A DNA stretch of 64,000 bases, taken from positions 71,583,809 to 71,647,808 of the forward strand of contig CM068827.1 in the NCBI GenBank assembly GCA_028554795.2. The letters are read 5' to 3'. This DNA is from Sinohyriopsis cumingii (taxonomy: Eukaryota; Mollusca; Bivalvia; Unionida; Unionidae). Shown in pieces: positions 52,142-60,139 of the stretch. Positions within the stretch are counted from its first letter, which is position 1; the number at the start of each line of letters is the position of its first letter. The notes below the pieces were generated by a model that worked only from the letters and a program-made list of their open reading frames with translations, was not told the DNA's origin and ran no database searches. The translations under genes were made by a program, and so were the position numbers.

Positions 52142-52624
52142 TCACCAAATCGTCCTGACTTTTTGCTTGAAAATGTCTGACAAATAACCGTTTCTTCGCT
52201 TCGTCTCCCCACTCTGATTCAGGAGAGCTTCGATACGATGGATCTCTTGAGTGGTTAATGGTGGACAAGAATGTTCACGCAAGTCTTTATACCACTGGTG
52301 CAACACGACTTCGTCCGAGATGAGACTCCAAGCTTCCTCCAGATACTCGTTCAATTTTTCTTCTTGACTCAGCATTAGGCATTTATCGTGTTGAATTTGA
52401 CTGGGATGATCGTTTTGACATCCATAGCAATCTTTTTTGATCAATTCCGTCATTTTTTCGACCAAGTGTTTGGCAAAACAGGAGACTAAATGGTCTTCTT
52501 GTTCTGGCCATCTTGACTTCATCATGATAACTTCGTCTTTGTCTTGAGATTCTTCTTCCCCGGTCTCCTCACATTCCATCTTCAAAGTTTCTCCACTAGG
52601 TAAAGAGGGATAACAGTCTTCCAT
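52142..52624 (-). CDS. Unknown acidic Polinton protein with Cys/His motif
   Basis: 160 residues. Residues 1-35 are acidic (CEETGEEESQDKDE). The central part has a Cys/His cluster KKDCYGCQNDHPSQIQHDKC that could bind zinc. The C-terminal half is helical and charged with WYKDLREHSCPPLT. It sits between major capsid (6 bp away) and protease, so it is probably part of the late structural transcript. I do not recognise the family with certainty. It may correspond to one of the unnamed small Polinton proteins. Confidence 0.6.
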   Translation of the reverse strand: MEDCYPSLPSGETLKMECEETGEEESQDKDEVIMMKSRWPEQEDHLVSCFAKHLVEKMTELIKKDCYGCQNDHPSQIQHDKCLMLSQEEKLNEYLEEAWSLISDEVVLHQWYKDLREHSCPPLTTQEIHRIEALLNQSGETKRRNGYLSDIFKQKVRTIW

Positions 52625-52629
52625 GGCTT

Positions 52630-53953
52630 CTAATAGTCTAGATTGACTTCTCTCAAACTGTTGATTTCTATGGTATTGTCAAATTCTGCATACAGGATGA
52701 CGATCACTGTGTGATCTGGAGGTGGATTTGCAAACTGAAGTTCCACACGAATCTGACCCGATTTTATAGGGTGGAAATGTCCCTCGTCGCTACCTTGGTC
52801 TGGAGTGAAATCAAAACCCCACAAAGCGTAGCCTCCTGCATAATCGTCGTACGAAATACCGTGACTGGTATTGGTTCCTAACTGTCCGGTGGCTTCGTAC
52901 ACGGACAAGTACGATCTCAGATAATTCTTCGCGACACCAAAGTTGGGCTCAAAGGGTCGGGTACACAAGGTCTTGCCGTCGCAACTGACTTCGATCTTGG
53001 ACACATTGTAATGTTGAAACTCAAAAGGATTTTGATCGTGGGTTCCGTTGAAGGCTGAATTCCTGACGATACCAACAATCAAACGCTTGGGTAACTGTCC
53101 TTGGAACAGATGATCTTCGATCATAGATCGCTGTCCAGCGGGAATGGTGAACGTTTTCACTTCTACGCGTCTTATCGGATACTTGGCGGTCGTTCTGCTC
53201 AACGTCTGACTGACGTCGTTTCCCACTTTAGGTAACACTTCCACACGACGCATGTAAAGTCGGGCTTCTTGAATGATAGCTTTGTATTCATTGGCATGGG
53301 CCATCAAATGGAAAGCGGCACTGCTACGATTCAGTCTCAGACGGATATCCACCCCGTTGAGCAAATACTTTTCTTGTAACCACATGTCCAAATGCAAACG
53401 ATCCATCAGTTCTAAACTTCGCCCTTGCAGAATTTTCTTACGACGGTCGTTAAACCCCACATTGTGAGGATTGTCATCTTCTGTCAGGACTGTGTCGCTA
53501 AACGTGGCTACACCTGCCGTGTCAGGTTTCCATACCACGCAAGCATCCAGATGAGTATTCTTGGTTTCTTTTCCGTACGTCAAGAGATTTTCCAGGTAGG
53601 CACGGTATGGGTAAGTATCCATGCTGCTGCTGACCAGTTTGTTATTCAAGTACAAGTCCACTTCGCTGAACAAGGAATGCATGAAATTGTTGACAGGAGC
53701 TACTCTAGCATCGCCTCTTGGATTGGTGTTGTCCGTTTTGATCACTTTCACTTTCATACAGGTAACTGCTATTCAGATCGATGTAATCTTCGGGTTGTCC
53801 TTTGATTTCAAACTCGATGGGAGCGGAATCCGTCAAAGAGGAGACGGGATGAAATTCCACCCACTGGGATTCTTGCATGGTCATCATGGTGGGGGGCATG
53901 GCAAACAGATCCAGTTCTGACTTGGAACAGGCGCAAGACTCTCGGTGCATCAT
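52630..53953 (-). pseudogene. Major capsid protein (double jelly-roll)
   Basis: The locus begins MMHRESCACSK at 53953 and ends at DYA-type sequence at 52630, about 440 codons, the family's normal size. Recognisable blocks are an N-terminal segment with 'FEIKGQPEDYIDL', then RVAPVNNFMHSLFSEVDLYL, an RAYLENLL block, the YGKE-x-K region, LNGVDIRLRL, and a C-terminal GYALWGFDFTPD. In relatives this protein forms the pseudo-hexameric capsomers. Its neighbours are the basic pX/pVI-like gene 12 bp upstream and the acidic unknown downstream. The locus is broken. Confidence 0.88.
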
Positions 53954-53965
53954 TTTTTCTCTTTC

Positions 53966-54391
53966 TCAATAATCGAAAACGTCTAAGTCTCGAACGGTTC
54001 TTCTTTTCTTTGCCTTTCTAGCTTTAGAAGTGTGAAGTCTGGTGAAAGGGTGTTTTCTTCGTCGTCTCTTTCTGCCTTGTCCTTGCTGAATGCCTGACTC
54101 AGTAGCGTGCAGGGCATTTATAGGTGTGTCTCGTCGGCCCAAAAGGTCTTTGCCCGTTTGCAGCAAGACATTTTTGCCTGCCCTCATGAAGGCTTCTTTA
54201 GGATTTTGTTTGTCGATGATGACATTTTGGAGAAATTCTTTGCCTTGTGTCAGTGCCGCATCTTTCAAGGCGTGCAATCCGCGTGTCACCATCGGTTTCA
54301 ACACCGGGGCCACCGAACGAAAGGCCGATTTTAACATATCTCCTAAACCGTGTCCTCGCTGTCGAGCAACCCCTCGGTACACTGGATACAT
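53966..54391 (-). CDS. Basic minor core/capsid protein (adenovirus pX/pVI-like)
   Basis: 141 residues starting MYPVYRGVARQRGHGLGD. The N-terminal half has a Gly-rich start and an amphipathic helix (MLKSAFRSVAPVLKPMV) like those of membrane-lytic or internal capsid proteins. The C-terminus is strongly basic (GRKRRRRKHPF, KARKAKKRR) and suited to condensing DNA or nuclear import. Polintons and adintoviruses carry such a gene between penton and major capsid, as here. It follows the penton stop by 3 nt. The frame looks whole. Confidence 0.75.
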   Translation of the reverse strand: MYPVYRGVARQRGHGLGDMLKSAFRSVAPVLKPMVTRGLHALKDAALTQGKEFLQNVIIDKQNPKEAFMRAGKNVLLQTGKDLLGRRDTPINALHATESGIQQGQGRKRRRRKHPFTRLHTSKARKAKKRRTVRDLDVFDY

Positions 54392-54394
54392 GAC

Positions 54395-55327
54395 TTACGA
54401 ATCGCGAGAGAACCGTTTTCGAAAATGGAGTTTCACCGTGACTTTTCCTTTGGTGAATGAAATATTTTGTCCCAGATCTCCTTTTATAGCAATGTTGACC
54501 GTGTCCAAATACGACCTGCTGACAGGCAAATAGTGAGGATGTACAAATTCGCGGTGAACGTGGTAAGTGTTTCCACCTTCCTCGTCAGTGACCGTGGCAG
54601 AATCCACTTTGAAAGGAATGACACGCAGTAACGGCACAGAGGTGTGTCCCACCACGTTATACTCCACCACATCGGAGTACACAAACATCAAATTCAGTCC
54701 TTGGTTCAGTTCTACCGGGGTACGAAATAACTTGCTAAAAGACTCGTTGTCGTAAACGATGGGTAATTCGTTTTTCTTCATCATGGCCTTTCCCATGTCC
54801 ATGTCTCTGCCCAACATGTCAAACAATTCAGGACAAAATAAAATGGACACGATTTTACTCCCGTCAAATTTCATCAAGAAGCGACAAGCTGCTTTGTGGT
54901 ATTCCATGGTGACACTTTTTTTGACACTTTCCAAAGCTTTCAGAAACACGACATTAAACCTGGAGGCTCTGGTGCTCAACAAATGTTGACCACTAAAATA
55001 ATAGCCTGGGGGAACGAACAAGTGATAGGTGGTGTACTTTTGATTTTTTGTGCCAGGGGTTTTCTTGTCATATTTGCCATGGGTATCCAAGTACTGTTGC
55101 AATTGTTCGTCATGAACTTCCACTTCAAAAAAATTTTGATTGGGAAGGACATTGAGGACTTGGGTCGGGTGAATGATTTCTACTAAAGCCACTTCCCAAT
55201 GGGCTTCGTGATCTAATGGGATGGTCTGAGGTAATTTGGCCGTGTAACAGCACAACGTGTTCTTGGGAAACACCTCCATGGAACTGTCACTGGGTAAGGT
55301 TAAGTAAAATTGGTTTTGGTGACTCAT
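54395..55327 (-). CDS. Minor capsid protein (penton-like, single jelly-roll)
   Basis: 310 residues, starting MSHQNQFYLTLPSDSSMEVF. The opening block with NTLCCYTAKLPQTI, the HWEVALVEIIHP motif and the following LPNQ block are conserved in Polinton minor capsid proteins, which in structural models form the vertex pentamers. The C-terminus has a VNIAIKGDLGQNISF strand region. It overlaps the end of the upstream membrane-protein locus by about 40 bp. The frame looks whole. Confidence 0.85.
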   Translation of the reverse strand: MSHQNQFYLTLPSDSSMEVFPKNTLCCYTAKLPQTIPLDHEAHWEVALVEIIHPTQVLNVLPNQNFFEVEVHDEQLQQYLDTHGKYDKKTPGTKNQKYTTYHLFVPPGYYFSGQHLLSTRASRFNVVFLKALESVKKSVTMEYHKAACRFLMKFDGSKIVSILFCPELFDMLGRDMDMGKAMMKKNELPIVYDNESFSKLFRTPVELNQGLNLMFVYSDVVEYNVVGHTSVPLLRVIPFKVDSATVTDEEGGNTYHVHREFVHPHYLPVSRSYLDTVNIAIKGDLGQNISFTKGKVTVKLHFRKRFSRDS

Positions 55328-55733
55328 AATTCCAGAGTTCTGTGGCTGTCCGAGGGTTACTGGACGTCAGAGGCGTGTCTCCGCTCAAAATGGGGTTATT
55401 GTTGTTGTTGGAGTGGTGACTGGCACTGGCACTGGACACAAGGTTCCCGTGGTTCCCGTTCGAGGAGAATTTCAGGGAGGGATTGGGAAGCAGGTAACCG
55501 ATGCAACTGCTCAATAAAATGGTCCACAATTGTTTGTCTCCTTGTTGCAAACTCAAATTGGCAATGGCTGCCCCGATGACACAATACACCACGAAGATTT
55601 GGCAGAAAAAGACGATTTGCGTTTTAGGCACACGTTCTCCACACCACACCCACAAGGGTTATTTTTGTAAATCTTGCAGAGAAGAACTAGGTGAAGGAGT
55701 GGTCGACGTAGCTGTGTCTATGTGAAAGGGCAT
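55287..55733 (-). pseudogene. Small membrane protein of the Polinton
   Basis: The Ser/Thr/Pro-rich leader starts at 55733, 6 bp after the integrase end. Two hydrophobic segments follow: IVFFCQIFVVYCVIGAAIA and LWTILLSSCIGYLLPNPSL. The second (LW-x-LLSS-x-GYLLP-PSL) is a recurrent signature of small Polinton membrane proteins. The tail is Ser/Asn-rich (SNNNNN). It is probably a virion or entry-related membrane protein, but the role is not established. The locus is broken. Confidence 0.6.
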
Positions 55734-55738
55734 GATGA

Positions 55739-56849
55739 TCACTTCTTTTTATAGTCGATGACTTGCGAAGCGTCGATCCAAGAATCAAAACTGGGCGGAT
55801 ATCCTTTCCAACGTACTGTGACTTCTTTGACACGTCGTTTGCTCACTTTACGGGTTCTGCATTCGAGAATGCTTTCGATGTCGTACACGTCGTCTTCTTT
55901 TTTGGTGACACGTTGTAACTCGGGTAAGTAAAACGTTCCTTTGATCACTTCTCCGTTCATGTCTTCCAATTTATAGACGGCAGGATGACGGCAATGCACT
56001 CGTCCAGTGACACGAAACAATTCGGTCGTCCAGTTAGGTAAGTAACCTTTGTCGAAAGTGCGTTTGGTTTTGCCAATGCGTACCCAATCTCCTACGGTCA
56101 ATACTCCACTTTTCTTGGGGGCAGCCCTCTTCGGGGACGTACCAAACAGGCGCTCAAACACCAGCACTTCGTTTTCGGGAGTCACTTCTTGCGGGGCACG
56201 TCCGATGCTTCGATGGTAAGATTGACTGTACGCTTGCACCAGGTGCGGTAAGATGTCGATGTACTTCAGAGTGTGGTGATGCGTAAAATATTTCCACATA
56301 CGTTCTTTCAAAGTCCGTTGAAAATGTTCCACGATGCTGGCTTTGGTTTCGGGATTCTCGGTGGTAAAAAAAATGAATGTCACGTTTCTTTAATTCTTTT
56401 TGGAAAGCTTGGTTCAGAAATTCGGTGCCTTTGTCCGTTTGCCATCGAAGAGGGTGACGATCGCTTTGTTTCATCACTCGTTGCAGGGCTCGCACTAACT
56501 CGCTGCTCGATTTGGAAGTCAAGGGTACGACCCAGGCAAATTTGGAAAAGACGTCGATGACACAAAACAAATATTTGTAGCCACGATTGTAGCTGGCCAA
56601 ATGAGAGATATCGGCTAAATCGGCTTGCCATTGATGATCGATGTCTTCCACATGGGTGCGACTTCTGGAAAACTTGCATCGAATGGGTTTGTGTAAAGTG
56701 TAGGTAGCTTGTTCTTGTAACCATCGTTGCACTTGAGGTAAAAGGAGACTTTTCAGTCGCATTTTGGCAGCACGATACAATTTTTGAACTCCTGCGTAAC
56801 CTGCAGGATGCGAGGGATCGTAGTAAATGCTGGCTAACACTTTTTCCAT
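55739..56849 (-). pseudogene. Retroviral-type integrase with C-terminal chromodomain
   Basis: The first ATG, at 56849 (MEKVLASIYYDPSHPAGYAG), matches the usual Polinton integrase start. The order is a zinc-binding-like N-terminal region, then the catalytic core with Asp in WQADLADIS, Asp in WQTDKGTEF and Glu in the ASIVEHFQRTLKERMW region (DDE triad), then an SH3-like segment (VGDWVRIGK), and finally a chromodomain (DIESILECR...TVRWKGYPPSFDSWI) at the extreme C-terminus. It inserts the element and makes 6-bp duplications in this family. The chromodomain could steer integration to methylated histone tails. The locus is broken. Confidence 0.9.
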
Positions 56850-56863
56850 TTTGTGTTTGTGTG

Positions 56864-57667
56864 TTAATAAGGCATCCACTCTTGGAAGATGCTACTCTTT
56901 TTCTCTTGGGGTACTTTCTTGGATTGCAATGCTTTGCGTGTGCGACCAGCAATAGGTGTCGCAGAGGAGGATGTCGGAACAGGGGATATCGGTTCTTGTT
57001 TCACTTCTGTCTTCACTTCTGTCTTCACTTTCTTTTTCTCTTGTGATGAAGAAGGAGTGGTCATCATCTTTTTAATCCATCCAATTCTGGAGGTAGGTGG
57101 TGTTGTTAACTTGCGTACTTTTTCTGGTGGAGTTTGAAACCCTTCTTCTTCTTCTTTTTCTGTCTTGGTCACTGGTAGTGGTGGTGGTGGTGGTGGTGCT
57201 GGTGATGGTGCTGGACTTTTCATCAAGGTCTTAAAATCTTTCAGAGTGGCAAGAGCTATTTCGTCTAAAGCTTTCTGGTGAAAGAGTTGCAGTCGTTGCA
57301 AGAGTTGACCGTACTTTTGCGATTTTTCTGTTTCGGACAAATCTTGGTGATCCATCAAGGACTGCAATTCGTGTTGTAACTGGGACATTTCGTTCAAATG
57401 GGGATTGGGAGGTAAATGCGGGGTGCGTCGTTCTTGCCAACGATGGTATTCCATCCATCGTTTGTTTAGCTCGAAAAAGCGTTTGGTTTGATGAGGAATC
57501 TGAATGATCCCTTGGAGTAATTGACGTGCTGTTACCGTGAACCATCTTAAGACTTCTTTGAGACTAGCTTCTAAGACACGAGCTCGTGTTTGTGGATTTT
57601 TTTCTCGACTGATGCCATACAAGGCACGAATCAATTTGACGGGAAGATGCGACTGAAGGGACGTCAT
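56864..57667 (-). CDS. Unknown Polinton protein with helical N-terminus and Pro/Lys-rich tail
   Basis: The ATG at 57667 (MTSLQSHLPVKLIRALYGIS) is preferred over upstream in-frame codons because it avoids overlap with the ATPase and has a TATA-like CTATAAC about 40 nt upstream. About 267 residues. Residues 1-160 are helix-forming with two heptad-rich stretches (MSQLQHELQSLMDHQDL; LLQRLQLFHQKALDEIAL). From about residue 160 it becomes Pro-rich (PAPSPAPPPPPPLP), acidic, then Lys/Ser-rich with VKTEVKTEVK repeats. It could be a scaffold or core protein, but no family is recognised. The frame looks whole. Confidence 0.6.
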   Translation of the reverse strand: MTSLQSHLPVKLIRALYGISREKNPQTRARVLEASLKEVLRWFTVTARQLLQGIIQIPHQTKRFFELNKRWMEYHRWQERRTPHLPPNPHLNEMSQLQHELQSLMDHQDLSETEKSQKYGQLLQRLQLFHQKALDEIALATLKDFKTLMKSPAPSPAPPPPPPLPVTKTEKEEEEGFQTPPEKVRKLTTPPTSRIGWIKKMMTTPSSSQEKKKVKTEVKTEVKQEPISPVPTSSSATPIAGRTRKALQSKKVPQEKKSSIFQEWMPY

Positions 57668-57732
57668 GTTGACGTTGTGTGAGACAGACGAAAAGTGTCT
57701 GAGGTTGTTATAGATTTTTTTGTGGAATGAAA

Positions 57733-58461
57733 TTAAGTCGAGGACGGAGACGTGTACAGGACAGGCCCTCCGTCTTGGCACCAGTGGTGAAACAAGTGGG
57801 TACGAAATCGCAAATCATCGGGGGTCGTAGGTTTCAAATCGACGAGTAAATAGGCGTGTGCAGTTTGAGTGGCATCGTCGTACGCCTGAGTCAGCCAAGG
57901 CGTTCCTAACTGTTTGGCTAAGACTTGCACTTGCGATTTATCTCGAGGGCTTTTAAACAAGACCACGTAATGCACATTGAGACTGATGGTGCGATGGGCT
58001 TTACTTTGTTGAAACAAATTTTGAGTGATGTAAACGACACTGGCATTACGATGATGCCCTTTGCGCGTGAACCACAGTTTAATTTCTTCTTCGTCTTCTC
58101 CTAACATGTCATCGAAAATGACCAAATGGGTTTGACGGGAGTCAGAGACGATGCCGTCGTCTTCTTTAGGAATGCCTTCCACAAACACGATGGAATCGCC
58201 TTGACTTTCTCGCAAGAGGCTGTACACCGATTGCCACTCTTTGTAACACCACACGATGCGTTGAGGTGGATGATCGATCAAATGATATTTATGTTCGATC
58301 AAACGTTTGACGAATTCGGTTTAGCCTGAACCGCTGGGTCCAGCAATGAGCATGTTAAAGGGATGGCGAAGATACAAAGCCTCCCAACTGGCACGATCTA
58401 AGTGTTCGTCGATGACTCTGACAGTAGAAGAAGAGGGAGCAGAGACAGCAGAGGTAGCCAT
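57733..58461 (-). pseudogene. FtsK/HerA-type DNA packaging ATPase
   Basis: The ATG at 58461 (MATSAVSAPSSSTVRVIDEH) lies 46 nt after a TATA box (58514-58507). Motifs in order: Walker A in LIAGPSGSG, Walker B in THLVIFDDMLGE, and the sensor-like SVVYITQNLF. The C-terminal part contains HYVVLFKSPRDKSQV. Such ATPases pump the genome into the capsid in adenovirus-like and Polinton-like lineages. Its neighbours are the Pro-rich unknown downstream and the possible BCL2-like locus upstream. The locus is broken. Confidence 0.88.
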
Positions 58462-58506
58462 AGTGTCAGAATGTCACTTGTGACACGAAAACAAACAAGA
58501 CGAGAG

Positions 58507-58514
58507 TTTATATA
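58507..58514 (-). promoter_or_regulatory. TATA box of the packaging ATPase gene
   Basis: TATATAAA on the minus strand, 46 nt upstream of the ATPase start codon and just after the end of the preceding locus. Confidence 0.7.
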
Positions 58515-58520
58515 CTTTTT

Positions 58521-59302
58521 TCAGGACACGTTTATTGAATGTTTAAAATATGAACAACACGAAAGACAAAAAATACATAAAATCCAAATAGTTATGTACA
58601 GGAATAAAAAACACATCAAAACAATCAAAGTGGAATATAAACAAGTCTCTGTACAACATGTTTTGGGTAACCAAGATGTCCTAGGAATAGTGTGTAATGT
58701 TCTTACAGTCTCTACATGAGGTATTGTCACACAATTGTCCTCCCGGAATGACCTTTCAGGAATGTCCATGTCAGTCCTGTCCTGAAGCGAGTGGTTGTTC
58801 TCGGTGACGGGTTCTTCTGGCACTGTCACTAACACAGGTTGAAAAGTAACTTTTTTCCTTGAACAATTCTCGTGCATACTGGGCCACTTCTTGGGTCCAA
58901 GCCTCAACACCCCCCTTTTTCCAGTCACGAACATCTGTCAAGTGGGGGTGTAAGTCACAAGCTACACACACATCGTCATACACGTCTTCGGTAGCTAAAA
59001 GTTGACGAATCTTTTTTGCCGTTGAGGTATCCAGATGAAAACACAAGGCTTGAGCAAAAGGAGTCTTTCGTGACCATTTAAGGCCATTGGGGTGCTAAGT
59101 ACTGTTCGTAAGGAGTCCATAAGGAATCGGCTGGTAAACGAAATCCCAGAAAACAAGTCACTAAGACACACACCACTTGTCGACCCAAATTGAATGGGTA
59201 CAGTTCTTGTAATAATCGATGGTAATGATCCACGGTTTGAATATGGTCATTGAGTTCCTTCCAAGGAATCTGTTCAATTACATGTGACATAAGTCGTGGC
59301 AT
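58521..59302 (-). pseudogene. Possible BCL2-like membrane-anchored locus
   Basis: A decayed locus between the BIR gene and the ATPase. From its 5' end it shows a helical start (SHVIEQIPWKELNDHIQTVD), a segment FNLGRQVVCVLVTCFLGF that resembles a BH1 region (N-W/L-GR-V-L-F-G), later RDWKKGGVEAW, which recalls a BH2 region (W..GG..), and near the 3' end a hydrophobic stretch (LIVLMCFLFLYITIWILCIF) like a tail anchor. BCL2-like genes are known in adintoviruses and many DNA viruses. The resemblance is my inference from short motifs. The locus has several breaks and could be something else. Confidence 0.35.
58531..58536 (-). terminator. Poly(A) signal at the end of the BCL2-like locus
   Basis: AATAAA on the minus strand, directly before the ATPase TATA box. 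Confidence 0.55.
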
Positions 59303-59311
59303 GGCAGCCTG

Positions 59312-59319
59312 TTTTTATA
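59312..59319 (-). promoter_or_regulatory. TATA box of the possible BCL2-like locus
   Basis: TATAAAAA on the minus strand within GACTATAAAAACAG. It lies 22 nt upstream of the ATG at 59290 (MSHVIEQ), the more plausible start. The ATG at 59302 is probably too close. Confidence 0.6.
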
Positions 59320-59438
59320 GTCTCTTTGTTTCGGAAACAATACACGTACTTTCTAGCCAGAGATCTTCGTTCTCGGTGATGTTGAACATTTCACTCCTAG
59401 CCAGTCTGGTTTCTTCTTCAACGACATGGTAAGTTACT

Positions 59439-60074
59439 TCAATGTCTCGGTCCCACTAAGGGTAAGTAATGACAATTCGGTGACCAACGAGCATGTTCTA
59501 GGTAGGCCGAATCTTGCGGTTCCCAGTGGTGAAGTGACACACCGGAACTGAAGCAGTTGACTTTATCTCCTTCACCCAAGTAGTAAAATCCGGCTCTGGC
59601 TAATTCTTCAGGGGTCGATCCTTCCAGATACTTAGGCCATTTTCCTTTGAACGATTGAAGACGATTTTCAAAGTCGCAGTATTCCGACAAACGCACAGGG
59701 AACGAATATTCGTCTTTCACAGGTTCGTTTCGATGAGGTTTGGGTGACATGGACAGGAGTTTGCTCAGGGCTGGATGACATCCGCAATGAGGTAGACGTG
59801 AAGGTGGACATTCACCTTTAAAACGAAACCCAGTAAAGTGTCCAAGAGGACGAGCGGCATCGCTTTCGTATCTCTCAGGTTTGGCACGCACAGCATCACT
59901 TTCCATGATAGGGGCAGTGAAAACAAAGTTCCCATCATGCTTTACGGCATCGCTAAGGTCACAGCGTACAGCATCGTTCCCATCGCAAGGCTCACAATCG
60001 CATTCCACTTCAGAAGCCCCACACTTGAATTGTGCCTTTCTAAATTTGTTTTGTGTTTCTCTGAAAGTATTCAT
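59439..60074 (-). CDS. BIR-domain (inhibitor of apoptosis-like) protein
   Basis: 211 residues starting MNTFRETQNKFRKAQFKCG. The N-terminal half is low in family signal, with Cys-rich (VECDCEPCDG) and repeated DAVR-type motifs (NDAVRCDLSDAV, SDAVRAKPE). Residues about 130-205 form one BIR domain: RLSEYCDFENRL, KWPKYLEGSTPEELARAGFY, YLGEGDKVNCF, LHHWEPQDSAYLEHARWSPNC. Family members block caspases or regulate signalling. A viral-type copy would keep infected cells alive. No RING domain is seen. It has its own TATA box 57 nt upstream, and PolB lies just beyond. The frame looks open end to end. Confidence 0.85.
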   Translation of the reverse strand: MNTFRETQNKFRKAQFKCGASEVECDCEPCDGNDAVRCDLSDAVKHDGNFVFTAPIMESDAVRAKPERYESDAARPLGHFTGFRFKGECPPSRLPHCGCHPALSKLLSMSPKPHRNEPVKDEYSFPVRLSEYCDFENRLQSFKGKWPKYLEGSTPEELARAGFYYLGEGDKVNCFSSGVSLHHWEPQDSAYLEHARWSPNCHYLPLVGPRH

Positions 60075-60130
60075 CTTGTTCGCTTGGTCTTGGTAGTCAC
60101 AATGAACTATCGATCTTGCCTAGGGTTCCT

Positions 60131-60139
60131 TTTTATATA
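60131..60139 (-). promoter_or_regulatory. TATA box of the BIR gene
   Basis: TATATAAAA on the minus strand within TGTATATAAAAAGG, 57 nt upstream of the BIR ATG. It overlaps the very end of PolB. Confidence 0.7.

Noticed and set aside
53273-54533. Several plus-strand frames of 64-147 codons within the Polinton capsid block
   Set aside because: Antisense shadows of the penton, pX/pVI-like and major capsid genes, with no own motifs.
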